Origin: Archangium violaceum
GTDB lineage: Bacteria; Myxococcota; Myxococcia; Myxococcales; Myxococcaceae
Reading direction: 5' to 3'
Assembly: GCF_016887565.1 (NCBI RefSeq)
Contig: NZ_CP069396.1
Coordinates: forward strand, 8,042,001 to 8,106,000
DNA: 64,000 nucleotides
Both the position numbers and the translations under genes were made by a program. This document shows, piece by piece, positions 24,281 through 32,878 of this stretch. Numbering within the stretch: the first letter of the stretch is position 1; each line of letters begins with the position of its first letter. The notes under the pieces were generated by a model that was not told the DNA's origin, made no database searches, and worked only from the letters and a program-made list of their open reading frames with translations.

Positions 24281-26845
24281 ATGGCCGACGTCGCCCTCCC
24301 CATCGACCCGCTCCTGCCCGAGATCGTCTCCACCCTGCGTGGCGCGAAGTCGCTCGTGCTGGAAGCCCCTCCCGGCGCCGGCAAAACGACCCGAGTGCCC
24401 CGTGCCCTGCTCGAAGCCGGCCTCGGCCAGGGCAAGGAGATCGTCGTCCTCCAGCCCCGCCGCCTCCCCACCCGGCTCGCCGCCCAGCGCGTCTCCGAGG
24501 AGATCGGCGAGCGCGTGGGCGAGACCGTCGGCTACCAGGTCCGCTTCGAGGACGTCCGCGGCCCCAAGACCCGCCTCTCCTTCGTTACCGAGGGCGTTCT
24601 CGGCCGCCGCCTCCTCTCCGACCCCACCCTGCGCGACGTGGGCGTGGTCGTGCTCGACGAGTTCCACGAGCGCCACCTCTCCGCCGACATCTCGCTCGCC
24701 CTCCTGCGCCGCCTCCAGCAGGGACCCCGGCCCGACCTGAAGCTCGTGGTCATGTCCGCCACGCTCGAGGCCGCCCCCATCAGCGCCTACCTCGACGGCT
24801 GCCCCACCCTGCGCTCCGAGGGCCGCCGCTTCGACGTCAGCCTCGAGTACCTCCCCACCGCCGATGACCGCTACCTGGATGCCCAGGTGCTCTCCGCCAT
24901 CAAGCGGCTCCATTCCAACGGCCTCGACGGTGACGTGCTCGTCTTCCTCCCCGGCGCCGGAGAGATCCGCCGCGCCAGGGACACCTGCGCCGAGTTCGCC
25001 GAGCGCCATGGCATCGACCTGCTCCCCCTCCACGGCGACCTGCCCCCCGCCGAGCAGGATCGCGCCGTGCGCCGCGGCTCGCGCCGGAAGATCATCCTCT
25101 CCACCAACGTCGCGGAGACCTCCGTCACCATCGACGGTGTCGCCGCCGTCATCGACAGCGGCCTCGCCCGCGTGGCCTCGCACTCGCCCTGGTCCGGGCT
25201 GCCCATCCTCAAGCTCGCCAAGGTGAGCCGGGCCTCCGCCACCCAGCGCGCCGGCCGCGCTGGCCGCACCCGCTCCGGTCACTGTCTCCGCCTCTACACC
25301 CAGCACGACTTCGACGGCCGCCCCGAGCAGGACGCCCCCGAAATCCGCCGCATGGACCTGGCCGAGACCGTGCTCTCCCTGCGCGCCTCCGGCATCAAGG
25401 ACCTGGTCTCCTTCCCCTTCTTCGAGCCGCCTCCGCCCGCCTCGCTCGAGGCCGCGGAGACCCTGCTGCGCCGCCTGGGCGCCGTGGACTCCCAGGGCTC
25501 CGTCACGGACATCGGCCAGCGGCTTCTGCGCTTCCCCCTCCACCCGCGCCAGGCCCGCATCATCGTCGAGGGTGAGCGGCGCGGCGTCGGCGCGGACTCG
25601 GCCCTCCTCGCCGCCCTCGTCGGTGAGCGCGACATCCGCCGCGAGGCGCGCACCAACCTCTCCGGCCCCGGCCGGGCCGCCAACGTCGTCGCCGGTCCCT
25701 CGGACCTGCTGGAGCTGCTCGAGCGCTTCCGCGAGGCCGAGCGCTCCAACTTCTCCTCCGGCCGCGTGCAGTCGCTCTCCCTGGAACAGGGAGCGGTGCA
25801 GGCCGTGGACCGGGTCCAGAAACAGCTCCGGCGCGCCGTGCGCGAACAGGGCAAGCGGCCCTCTCGCCCCGAAGAGGTGGAACAGGCGCTCATGCTCAGC
25901 GTGCTCGCCGGCTACCCGGACCGCGTGGCCCGGCGCCGCAAGGCCCGCTCCCCCGAGCTGCTCCTCTTCGGCGGCGGCACCGCCCAGCTCTCCGAGGTCA
26001 GCGTCGTCCAGGAGCCCGAGCTCATGGTCGCCGTCGACGTCGAGGAGCGCCCCGGCCGCGGCGTCATCGTCCGCCTCGCCAGCTCCGTCGAGCCCGAGTG
26101 GCTCCTCGACCTGTACCCCGATGCCCTCGAGGAGGTGGACACCCTCCAGTGGAACCCCGACGCCAGGCGCGTCGAGCGCATCACCCGCCTGGCCTACGGC
26201 AACCTCGTCCTCGAGGAGACCCGCACCCCCGCCCCTCCCTCCGAGGCGGCCGCGCGCGTCCTCGTCGAGCAGGCCCTCGCCGCCGGCCCCGGCCGCTTCG
26301 CCGACCCCGAGGCCCTCCTGCAGTGGCGCACCCGCGTCGCGCTGCTCGCCCAGGCCTTCCCCGAGGCCGGGTTTCCCACCGTGGACGATTCGTTCATGCG
26401 CGATGCGCTCGCGTCCCTGTGCGCCGGTGCCCGGAGCTTCGCGGACCTCGACGGCGTGTCCCTCCTGGACGCCCTCCAGTCACGGCTCTCCTCCGATCAG
26501 GCCCGGCTCCTCGCCAACCACACCCCCGAGAAGGTCTCCCTCCCCGGTGGGCGTACCGCGAAGGTTCATTACGAGCCCGGGAAACCCCCTTGGGTCGAGT
26601 CCCGTTTGCAGGACTTCTTTGGTATGGCCCAGGGCCCCAGTGTGTGCGCCGGCAGGGTGCCCCTCGTGCTCCACCTGCTCGCCCCCAACATGCGCGCCGT
26701 CCAGGTCACCACCGACCTCGCCGGCTTCTGGGAGCGCCACTACCCGTCCATCCGCAAGGAGCTGTGCCGCAAGTATCCCAAGCACAGCTGGCCCGAGGAT
26801 CCTCGTCATGCGCAGACCCCCGCCGAGCGTGGACGGCGGATTTAG
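24281..26845 (+). CDS. hrpB: ATP-dependent helicase HrpB
   Basis: This 854-residue DExH-box helicase is of the HrpA/HrpB type. Walker A is PPGAGKTTR near residue 32, motif II is DEFH in VVVLDEFHERH near 125, motif III is MSATLEA, and motif VI is TQRAGRAGRTRSGHCLRLY. The HrpB-specific C-terminal region ends WERHYPSIRKELCRKYPKHSWPEDP-like, here split to WERHYPSIRKEL and KYPKHSWPEDP. Length and ending distinguish HrpB from HrpA. It is a non-essential RNA helicase of unclear role in most bacteria. Start ATG at 24281, with AAGAGGA upstream. Confidence 0.95.
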   Translation: MADVALPIDPLLPEIVSTLRGAKSLVLEAPPGAGKTTRVPRALLEAGLGQGKEIVVLQPRRLPTRLAAQRVSEEIGERVGETVGYQVRFEDVRGPKTRLSFVTEGVLGRRLLSDPTLRDVGVVVLDEFHERHLSADISLALLRRLQQGPRPDLKLVVMSATLEAAPISAYLDGCPTLRSEGRRFDVSLEYLPTADDRYLDAQVLSAIKRLHSNGLDGDVLVFLPGAGEIRRARDTCAEFAERHGIDLLPLHGDLPPAEQDRAVRRGSRRKIILSTNVAETSVTIDGVAAVIDSGLARVASHSPWSGLPILKLAKVSRASATQRAGRAGRTRSGHCLRLYTQHDFDGRPEQDAPEIRRMDLAETVLSLRASGIKDLVSFPFFEPPPPASLEAAETLLRRLGAVDSQGSVTDIGQRLLRFPLHPRQARIIVEGERRGVGADSALLAALVGERDIRREARTNLSGPGRAANVVAGPSDLLELLERFREAERSNFSSGRVQSLSLEQGAVQAVDRVQKQLRRAVREQGKRPSRPEEVEQALMLSVLAGYPDRVARRRKARSPELLLFGGGTAQLSEVSVVQEPELMVAVDVEERPGRGVIVRLASSVEPEWLLDLYPDALEEVDTLQWNPDARRVERITRLAYGNLVLEETRTPAPPSEAAARVLVEQALAAGPGRFADPEALLQWRTRVALLAQAFPEAGFPTVDDSFMRDALASLCAGARSFADLDGVSLLDALQSRLSSDQARLLANHTPEKVSLPGGRTAKVHYEPGKPPWVESRLQDFFGMAQGPSVCAGRVPLVLHLLAPNMRAVQVTTDLAGFWERHYPSIRKELCRKYPKHSWPEDPRHAQTPAERGRRI

Positions 26846-26871
26846 ACGGATGAACGGGAAGGAATGGGTAA

Positions 26872-26906
26872 CCCTCACCCCAGCCCTCTCCCAGAGGGAG
26901 AGGGGG
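26872..26906. repeat. REP-like palindromic repeat, copy 2
   Basis: CCCTCACCCCAGCCCTCTCCC, turn, then GGGAGAGGGGG. It lies 27 bases after the hrpB stop and in tandem with copy 3, in the gap between convergent genes. It could act as a bidirectional terminator. Confidence 0.85.
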
Positions 26907-26937
26907 CGGACACGGGATCGACCTGGGAGGCGAGGTA

Positions 26938-26971
26938 CCCTCACCCCGTCCCTCTCCCGAAGGGAGAGGGG
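26938..26971. repeat. REP-like palindromic repeat, copy 3
   Basis: CCCTCACCCCGTCCCTCTCCC, turn, then AGGGAGAGGGG. It is the second of a tandem pair with copy 2, with their starts 66 bases apart, ending 20 bases before the stop of the convergent acetyltransferase gene. Confidence 0.85.
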
Positions 26972-26991
26972 TTGTTGGGGGACCTCGGGGG

Positions 26992-27465
26992 CTACAGCTT
27001 CTTGCGCATCTCCAGGTGGTCGATGCCCGCTTCCTTGAAGACCTCGCCCAACGGCTCGTAGCCCTGCTTCTTGTAGAACTCAAGCGCGTATAGCTGCGAG
27101 TGCAGCATGATGCCGTGCACCCCACGCCTCCGCGCCTCGTCCTCCAGCGCCGTCAGCAGCAGTGAACCCACTCGCGCCTTGCGGTGCGCCTGGAGCACCG
27201 CCATGCGCCCAATCTGCGCCCACGTCCCGCGCTCTCCTGGTGGCGGCTCGGGCAGCATCACCAGACGTCCCGTCCCGATGGCGTGCCCTCCCTGGAACGC
27301 CATTACATGGTACGCCTTCGCATCCTCGGCATCTCGCTCGATGCCTTCGGGGACGTGCTGCTCCTCGATGAACACCACCTCGCGGATGGCGAGCGCCTGA
27401 AACAACTCCGCCTCGCTCTTGATCTGAGCGATGGTCACAGGCTGGGGATTCTCCGGGGTCGACAT
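26992..27465 (-). CDS. GNAT-family N-acetyltransferase (ElaA-like)
   Basis: This 157-residue acetyl-CoA-dependent acetyltransferase starts at the ATG at 27465. It begins MSTPENPQPVTIAQIKSEAE; the longer frame upstream adds non-family residues. The early segment LAIREVVFIEEQHVP is typical of the ElaA branch. Motif A for acetyl-CoA is IGRMAVLQAHRKARVGSLLL, with the R/Q-x-x-G/A pattern changed to RKARVG. Motif B is EFYKKQGYE near the C-terminus. The substrate is unknown. The gene is convergent with hrpB across two repeat elements and divergent from the MFS gene. Confidence 0.85.
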   Translation of the reverse strand: MSTPENPQPVTIAQIKSEAELFQALAIREVVFIEEQHVPEGIERDAEDAKAYHVMAFQGGHAIGTGRLVMLPEPPPGERGTWAQIGRMAVLQAHRKARVGSLLLTALEDEARRRGVHGIMLHSQLYALEFYKKQGYEPLGEVFKEAGIDHLEMRKKL

Positions 27466-27545
27466 GGCTCGGGCAAGGTACACAAAAGCTGGCGGGTCAA
27501 ACAGACCAAAAGGCACCCCCTCGTTTTAAGCGCTCCCCCGACACG

Positions 27546-28706
27546 ATGCCCCCTATCCAAGCCGCCGGACGGCTCCCGATCATCGGCTTCTACGTCCTCT
27601 ACTTCAGCGTCACCGGCATCGTCCTGCCCTTCCTCCCCGCCTACCTCAAGTCCCTCGCACTCTCCGTCACCCAGGTAGGACTCCTCCTGTGCCTCAGCCC
27701 CTTGCTGGCCCTGGGAGCTCCTCACTTCTGGGCCCATCTCGCCGATCGCACCGGCCGCCCCAACCGCGTCCTCACCGTGCTCGCCATCGGCATGTGCGCG
27801 GGCTTCAGCCCCCTGCTCTTCGTCGACCGCTTCCCCACCCTCGTCCTCACCTTCGCGGCCTACGCCTTCTTCGCCTCCTCCATCACTCCCCTGGTGGACA
27901 GCCTCGCCCTCCAGCACGTCGCCCGCACCGGGGGCTCCTATGCCCACCTGCGCCTCTTCGGCTCCCTCGGGTTCGTGCTCTCCTCCACCCTCTTCGGCCT
28001 CCTCGTGGACTCCGTGGGCCGCGCCACCGTCCTCGTTCCCCTCGCACTCCTGGCCACGCTCGCCCTCTGGAGCCTCACCCTCCAAGAGCCGGGAGTCCCC
28101 ACCCAGAGCACCCTCCACCCCCTCTCCGGTCTCAGGCTCCTGGCCGACCGCGACCTGCGCTGGCTCCTCGCCGCCTCCGCCCTCCATTGGATCGCCTGCG
28201 CGCCCTACCACGGCACCTTCTCCATCTTCGTCGGCTCGCTCGGGCTGCGTCCCTCGGTGGTGGGCCTGTCCGCCGGCCTCGGAGTCGCCGCCGAGCTGGG
28301 CGTGATGCTCCTCTACCCCCGCGTCGCCGAGCGCATCTCACCCCGCCACCTGCTGGCCCTCGCCTTCGTCGTGAGCGCCCTGCGCTGGGCGGGCCTCTCC
28401 CAGGCCACCTCGGCTCCCGTCATCGCCGCCCTCTCCTCCCTCCATGGCATGACCTTCGGCGCCTTCTACGTGTCCGCCATCGCCTTCGTGGCCCGCCGCG
28501 TCCCTCCCCACCTGCGCTCCTCCGGCCAGGGCCTCTTCGCCGCCGTCACCTTCGGGGTCGGAGGCCTGGTGGGCTATGCCTCCGCCGGGGCCGGCTACGA
28601 CTGGCTCGGGGGCCACCGCCTCTTCGCCGTCGCCAGCGTCCTCGAGCTGGCCTCCACCGCGCTCGTTCTCCGCATCACTCCCCAGGAGTCCGTCCGCCCG
28701 GCGTGA
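27546..28706 (+). CDS. MFS transporter (HcaT/nucleoside:H+ symporter-like)
   Basis: This 386-residue membrane protein has about 12 hydrophobic spans and begins with FYVLYFSVTGIVLPFLPAYL, the pattern of the MFS branch that includes phenylpropionate permease HcaT and nucleoside symporter NupG. A conserved loop lies between spans 2 and 3 (WAHLADRTGRPNR), matching the MFS motif A. A second RVAERISPRHLL follows in the C half. The substrate cannot be inferred. Its start at 27546 faces away from the acetyltransferase gene. The next gene begins 15 bases after the stop. Confidence 0.85.
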   Translation: MPPIQAAGRLPIIGFYVLYFSVTGIVLPFLPAYLKSLALSVTQVGLLLCLSPLLALGAPHFWAHLADRTGRPNRVLTVLAIGMCAGFSPLLFVDRFPTLVLTFAAYAFFASSITPLVDSLALQHVARTGGSYAHLRLFGSLGFVLSSTLFGLLVDSVGRATVLVPLALLATLALWSLTLQEPGVPTQSTLHPLSGLRLLADRDLRWLLAASALHWIACAPYHGTFSIFVGSLGLRPSVVGLSAGLGVAAELGVMLLYPRVAERISPRHLLALAFVVSALRWAGLSQATSAPVIAALSSLHGMTFGAFYVSAIAFVARRVPPHLRSSGQGLFAAVTFGVGGLVGYASAGAGYDWLGGHRLFAVASVLELASTALVLRITPQESVRPA

Positions 28707-28720
28707 TAGCCTACGGCGCG

Positions 28721-29779
28721 ATGCGATCCGCCCTCCTCGCACTCGTCCTCTGTCTCTTCTCCCTCCCCGCCGCCGCCCAGCCCGAGGTCTTCTTCGGCGC
28801 TGGCAACGACGTGCCCAACATCAAGGAGGAGGACTTCGACCGCCGCTTCCTCAAGACGGGCCTGTACAAGGCCCTCGCGCAGGGAACCAACGACCCGGGC
28901 TGTGTCCAGCTCCTCGGGGGGTTGCTGACCCTGCTCGGGGAGACGGCCCCCGTGCTCCACAAGCGTGACGAGAACTTCTACCTGGACCCCATGCTCGTCC
29001 AGGCGCTCAACACGCAGCTGAGCACTCAGCGCTTCCAGGGCAGCGCCTACATGGTGGCCATGGTCCGGCGCGTGCTGATCGACCACAAGCTGCCACCCGC
29101 GTGGATGCAGACCGCGTCCACCCTCGGGCCCGTGGTGGGCACCATCGACGTGGGCAAGCTGCGCTTCCTCTCCGAGGGGCTGCAGCCCATCGACAGCTTC
29201 TTCCTCACCCTCCCGGCCCTGCGCGAGCGCTATGAGATCGAGGTCCGCCGCGCCAACGCCACCGCCGCCAGCTCGGCCGAGAAGCAGTTCCGGGAGAACT
29301 ACCTCGATCGGCAGGTGGCCTTCGGCAACATCGAGCTGCTCGACGTGCGCATCGAGAAGCCGAAGAAGAAGCCCAAGAAGCGCAAGGGCGAGCCCGCCGA
29401 GGAGGAGGAGCCGCCCACCGCCGTGGCCCGCATGGTGTGGTACCCGCCGGATCCCAACGCCGGGCAGCTCAACATCTACGGCACGCCCACCAAGCCGCCC
29501 ATGGTCAACATCACCGCGCGGCTCGCCCAGCAGCAGTACCTGGACCTGAGCCGCATTCCCAAGGGCGCCCGGCTGATGGTGCGCGGGCGCTTCTGGGCCT
29601 TCAAGAAGGCGGTGGACGACGTGGAGATCCGCGACGCCCTCATCTTCCAGGACCGCGACTGGTCCCAGGGCGCCGTCCTGGCGGACCCCAACGTCGTGGC
29701 CCGGTGTCCCTTCGCCACCAACGATCTCATGGGCTCCTCCCCCGTTCAGCCGGGCGCCTTCGGCCAGCCGAGCCGCTAG
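28721..29779 (+). CDS. Secreted protein of unknown function, 352 aa
   Basis: It starts at the ATG at 28721, where codons give a clear signal peptide (MRSALLALVLCLFSLPAAAQ, cut after AAA). The mature protein of about 330 residues has a helical first half (LLGGLLTLLGETAPVLHKRDE) and a Lys-rich insert KPKKKPKKRKG near residue 215. The C-terminal half is beta-rich (MVWYPPDPNAGQLNIYG, GARLMVRGRFWAFKKA). I do not recognise the family. The frame continues open far upstream inside the MFS gene, but that part has no coding character. It is probably in one transcript with the MFS gene. Confidence 0.7.
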   Translation: MRSALLALVLCLFSLPAAAQPEVFFGAGNDVPNIKEEDFDRRFLKTGLYKALAQGTNDPGCVQLLGGLLTLLGETAPVLHKRDENFYLDPMLVQALNTQLSTQRFQGSAYMVAMVRRVLIDHKLPPAWMQTASTLGPVVGTIDVGKLRFLSEGLQPIDSFFLTLPALRERYEIEVRRANATAASSAEKQFRENYLDRQVAFGNIELLDVRIEKPKKKPKKRKGEPAEEEEPPTAVARMVWYPPDPNAGQLNIYGTPTKPPMVNITARLAQQQYLDLSRIPKGARLMVRGRFWAFKKAVDDVEIRDALIFQDRDWSQGAVLADPNVVARCPFATNDLMGSSPVQPGAFGQPSR

Positions 29780-29912
29780 ATCGCTCCGCTCCGTCTCACC
29801 TCGGAGCCGCCCGTCCACCGCCGGAGAGTCCTCGTCCCTGGCTCTCCGGCGTGAGCCTCCTGGCATGGGCCGTGCTCCTCCCCTCGGGTCCCACCCCGCT
29901 CCCCGAGGCTCC

Positions 29913-30683
29913 ATGAAGATCGACAATCGTGACAAGGCGGCGCCGACCCGGTCCGCGCCGGACAAGGGGCGTTTCCAGGAAGCACTGAAGAAGGCCCACC
30001 CGGAGGCGGCGAAGACGCCACTCCGAGGAGGACAGGTCGCCCGTGCGCCCGTGACACCCGCGCGTGGAGCCACCGGAACCCTGGCCACTACCGGGCTGGC
30101 CCGGACACCGCCCCGAGGGGCCTACGCCAGCAGCGAGCACCTCGGACAGGTGCGGCAAGGCATGAGCGCCGAGGCCTACCGGCTCCGGGACGTGCGCGGC
30201 GAGGCCCACCAGACACACCAGGAGCGGGCACAGCAGCGCGTGACGGAGCTCCTCGTCCGGGAGCTGGCCCGAGAGCCGCGCGCGGATCCGGTGACGCCCC
30301 ACTCCGCCCCTGTCTCTCGGGGCCCCGAGAGCGCCTCACCCACGCCCCAGGTGGAGGGGGTCTCCGCCACGGAGGCACGTCTGGGGGGCGCGGGAGGACC
30401 TGGCGCGGCGAGCGTGGACGCACCGACTCCCGAGGCCCGTGCCCAGGCGGCCCTGGAGCTCATCGAGAAGATCGAGGTCTTCGTGAAGTCGCGGCGGCCC
30501 GCCCTGGCGATGCACCTGGGCGGAGCGCTGAACGCCACGGTGGAGGTGGAGCGCACGGGCGCTCGCGAGGTGGCCCTGCGCATCCAGGGACGGCGTGGCC
30601 CCCTGCCCCAAGAGGAGCTGGCCCGGATCCGCGAGGCCCTGGCCGCACGGGGGCTGAAGCTCAGTGCCTTCCTCACCACGTGA
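29913..30683 (+). CDS. Possible FliK/SctP-like (needle/hook-length) protein
   Basis: This 256-residue protein starts at the ATG at 29913 (MKIDNRDKAAPTRSAPDK). Most of the first 180 residues are Pro/Ala/Arg-rich and disordered. The C-terminal 75 residues form a small ordered domain: ALELIEKIEVFVKSRRPALAMHL, then VEVERTGAREVALRIQGRRG and ELARIREALAARGLKLSAF. A long disordered N-terminus with such a compact, beta-then-helix C-terminal domain is the layout of FliK/SctP length-control proteins of flagella and type III systems. No T3SS genes are nearby, so this is a low-confidence guess. Confidence 0.45.
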   Translation: MKIDNRDKAAPTRSAPDKGRFQEALKKAHPEAAKTPLRGGQVARAPVTPARGATGTLATTGLARTPPRGAYASSEHLGQVRQGMSAEAYRLRDVRGEAHQTHQERAQQRVTELLVRELAREPRADPVTPHSAPVSRGPESASPTPQVEGVSATEARLGGAGGPGAASVDAPTPEARAQAALELIEKIEVFVKSRRPALAMHLGGALNATVEVERTGAREVALRIQGRRGPLPQEELARIREALAARGLKLSAFLTT

Positions 30684-30742
30684 GAGAGACTCCGGGCAGG
30701 ACAAAGGCCCTCACGCCTCTCGGCGGAGGGCCTCGGGCACGA

Positions 30743-30775
30743 CCCTCACCCTGCCCCTCTCCCAGAGGGAGAGGG
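30743..30775. repeat. REP-like palindromic repeat, copy 4
   Basis: CCCTCACCCTGCCCCTCTCCC, turn, GGGAGAGGG. It lies between the convergent stops of the FliK-like gene and the ferredoxin gene. Confidence 0.85.
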
Positions 30776-30798
30776 AATCCAGCGGAGAGTCCAGCTGC

Positions 30799-31134
30799 TC
30801 ACTTGCCGGGCTTGGGCTCCAGCATGCTGCGCTTGCCCTTCTTGTCCTTGAACGCCTCGGCGTCGGGCAGCGAGGCCTTCTTCTCCGCGATGTTCGGCCA
30901 CTGGGTGGCGAACTGCGCGTTCAGCGCCTTGTACTCGGCGTACTCGGAGGGCAGGTCCGACTCGGGGAAGATCGCCTTCGTCGGGCAGACCGGCTCACAC
31001 GCGCCACAGTCGATGCACTCGTCGGGGTGGATGACCAGGAAGTTGGACCCCTCGTAGAAGCAATTGACCGGGCAGACCTCGACACAGTCGGTGTACTTGC
31101 ACTTGATGCAAGGCTCGGTGACCACGTACGCCAT
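30799..31134 (-). CDS. fdxA: 7Fe ferredoxin ([3Fe-4S][4Fe-4S])
   Basis: This 111-residue ferredoxin starts at the ATG at 31134 behind GAGGAG. The cysteines at 9, 17 and 50 fit the [3Fe-4S] ligands and those at 21, 40, 43 and 46 the [4Fe-4S] ligands of Azotobacter vinelandii ferredoxin I, each shifted by one residue. Extra Cys12 and Cys25 also match that protein. [19 protein letters not shown] and the second motif [12 protein letters not shown] are plain. It carries electrons to unknown partners. It reads toward the repeat element and lies downstream of asd in the same direction. Confidence 0.93.
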   Translation of the reverse strand: MAYVVTEPCIKCKYTDCVEVCPVNCFYEGSNFLVIHPDECIDCGACEPVCPTKAIFPESDLPSEYAEYKALNAQFATQWPNIAEKKASLPDAEAFKDKKGKRSMLEPKPGK

Positions 31135-31230
31135 TGTGAAATTCTCCTCTTGGGCTGAGTCCGTGCGCGCGCACACTAATGGGTTGTAACGGGGGTGGCA
31201 CTCCCAAATTGAGCACCTACCCCCGCCTAC

Positions 31231-32319
31231 TCACCCCAGGAGCCCTTGGGCACGCATCAGTTCGGCTACCAGGATGGCTCCCTTGGCCGCTCCCATCTTC
31301 GTGTTGTGGGAGACGAGCATGTACTTGAAGCCGTTCTCCAGCACGGCGTCCTCGCGCACCCGGCCCACCGTGGTGGCCATGCCCCCGTGGGTGTCCCGAT
31401 CCAGGCGCGGCTGCGGGCGGAAGGGCTCATCCAGCACCTCGATCCACCGCGGCGGCGCGGACGGCAGATTCCGCGACAGCTCGGCGCCCCGCCACTCGCG
31501 CATCGCCGCCACCACCTCCTGCACGGAGGCCTTGCGGGCGAGCGACACGAAGACGGACTCGGTGTGGCCCTCCATCACCGCCACGCGCGTGCAGGTGCAG
31601 GACACCCGGACGTCGTGCGGCGAGATGGCGGCGCCCCCGGCATCCAGCACGCCGAGGATCTTCTTCGTCTCCACCTGGACCTTCTCCTCCTCCTTGGGGA
31701 TGTAGGGGATGACGTTGTCCAGGATGTCCAGGCCGATGACGCCCGGCGAGCGGCCCGCGCCGGACATGGCCTGCATCGAGGTCATCAGCACCGACTTGAT
31801 GCCGAAGCGCTCGTGCAGCGGGGCCAGCGTGATGGCCAGGCCCGTGGTGGTGCAGTTGGGGATGGGGACGATGAAGCCCTTCCAGCCGCGGCGCTTCTGC
31901 TGCTCGCGCACCAGCGGGGAGTGGGCGGCGTTCACCGGAGGGATGAGCAGCGGCACGTCCGCCTCGTAGCGGAAGGCGCTGGCCGCGGAGAACACGGGGA
32001 TGTCCCGGGCCAGCCGCGGCTCCATGTCCTTGGCCACGTCCGACTCCACCGCCGAGAAGGCGATGTCGTAGTCCTTGGCCTGCACCTCCTCACCGCTCAC
32101 CACTTTCATCTTCGCGATCGACTCCGGGAGCGCCTCGGGGACGAACCAGGCGGTCATCCCGTTGGCGGTGCGGAGCGCCTCGACGTAGGCTTTGCCTGCG
32201 GAGCGCGGCGAGGCCGCCAGCCCGGTGAGCTCGATGTAGGGGTGATCCTTCAGCGCGGCGATGAACTGCTGACCGGCGAGTCCGGTGGCTCCGATGAGGA
32301 CGGCACGAAGCTTGGCCAT
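31231..32319 (-). CDS. asd: Aspartate-semialdehyde dehydrogenase
   Basis: This 362-residue NADP-dependent enzyme reduces aspartyl phosphate to aspartate semialdehyde, the branch-point for lysine/diaminopimelate, threonine and methionine. The nucleotide-binding start is RAVLIGATGLAGQQFI. The catalytic cysteine is Cys156 in IPNCTTTG. The substrate-binding MSGAGRSPG and the HTESVFVS stretch follow. The PNCTTT form and length are those of the archaeal/fungal-type ASADH, not of the E. coli type. Start ATG at 32319. No lysine riboswitch-like leader is seen in the short gap upstream. Confidence 0.94.
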   Translation of the reverse strand: MAKLRAVLIGATGLAGQQFIAALKDHPYIELTGLAASPRSAGKAYVEALRTANGMTAWFVPEALPESIAKMKVVSGEEVQAKDYDIAFSAVESDVAKDMEPRLARDIPVFSAASAFRYEADVPLLIPPVNAAHSPLVREQQKRRGWKGFIVPIPNCTTTGLAITLAPLHERFGIKSVLMTSMQAMSGAGRSPGVIGLDILDNVIPYIPKEEEKVQVETKKILGVLDAGGAAISPHDVRVSCTCTRVAVMEGHTESVFVSLARKASVQEVVAAMREWRGAELSRNLPSAPPRWIEVLDEPFRPQPRLDRDTHGGMATTVGRVREDAVLENGFKYMLVSHNTKMGAAKGAILVAELMRAQGLLG

Positions 32320-32424
32320 GGTGTCTGACTCCCTCTCCTAGGGGTCGCGGGGGGTGTGCTGCGGCGCGTCTTTACACCCTTTGGCGCCGGACTTCACGCA
32401 CGCAGGAGCGGGAACCCGCCCGCT

Positions 32425-32778
32425 TCAGCACATGCCCACCGAGGCCCCCACTTCATGGCTCTCGGTTGGCAAGCCGGTGGTGATCCATGCCTGGAGGCCG
32501 CCCTCCAGGCAGATGGCGTTGCGCCCTCGTAACTGGAGCAGGCGGCAGGCCCGGCGCGCGTCGGAACCATCCTCGGCGCACCCACACACGACGATGAGCT
32601 CGTCATCGGGGAGCACCTCCGCCTCCCGGAGGAGTTCCTCGAAGGGCATCCACAGGGCGCCAGGGATGTGCAGTCCGTAACGGACCCAGTCATCGGGATC
32701 ACGACAGTCGAGGACGAGCACCTCTTCGTCCCCGAGCCGCACGTAGAGCTCGGTACAGGGCATACGGGGATCCAGCAC
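32425..32778 (-). CDS. Rhodanese-like sulfurtransferase domain protein
   Basis: This 117-residue single-domain rhodanese has a GTG start at 32778, fixed by the strong AGGAGGT eight bases upstream. It has VLDCRDPDDWVRYGLHIPGA, then the active-site loop VVCGCAEDGSDARRA with a catalytic Cys, and GLQAWITTGLP near the end. Typical proteins move sulfur from thiosulfate or persulfide. The exact donor is unknown. It stands between the acyl-CoA dehydrogenase gene and asd, on the same strand, with gaps of about 100 bases on both sides. Confidence 0.85.
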   Translation of the reverse strand: MLDPRMPCTELYVRLGDEEVLVLDCRDPDDWVRYGLHIPGALWMPFEELLREAEVLPDDELIVVCGCAEDGSDARRACRLLQLRGRNAICLEGGLQAWITTGLPTESHEVGASVGMC

Positions 32779-32878
32779 CCGGGACCTCCTGCTGCGGTGT
32801 CTTGAGGGACAACCGGGAGCCCCCAGATGCCCTTCCCGTGAGCCCGCCTGCCCGCCCTGGCGCTGGACAGGGCCCCTC

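Noticed and set aside
27689-28720. Upstream extension of the secreted protein at 28721
   Set aside because: It overlaps the MFS gene in another frame and is Pro/Arg/His-rich. The signal peptide begins at 28721.
31135-32424. Lysine riboswitch ahead of asd
   Set aside because: The gap upstream of asd is only about 100 bases and shows no conserved lysine-box structure.
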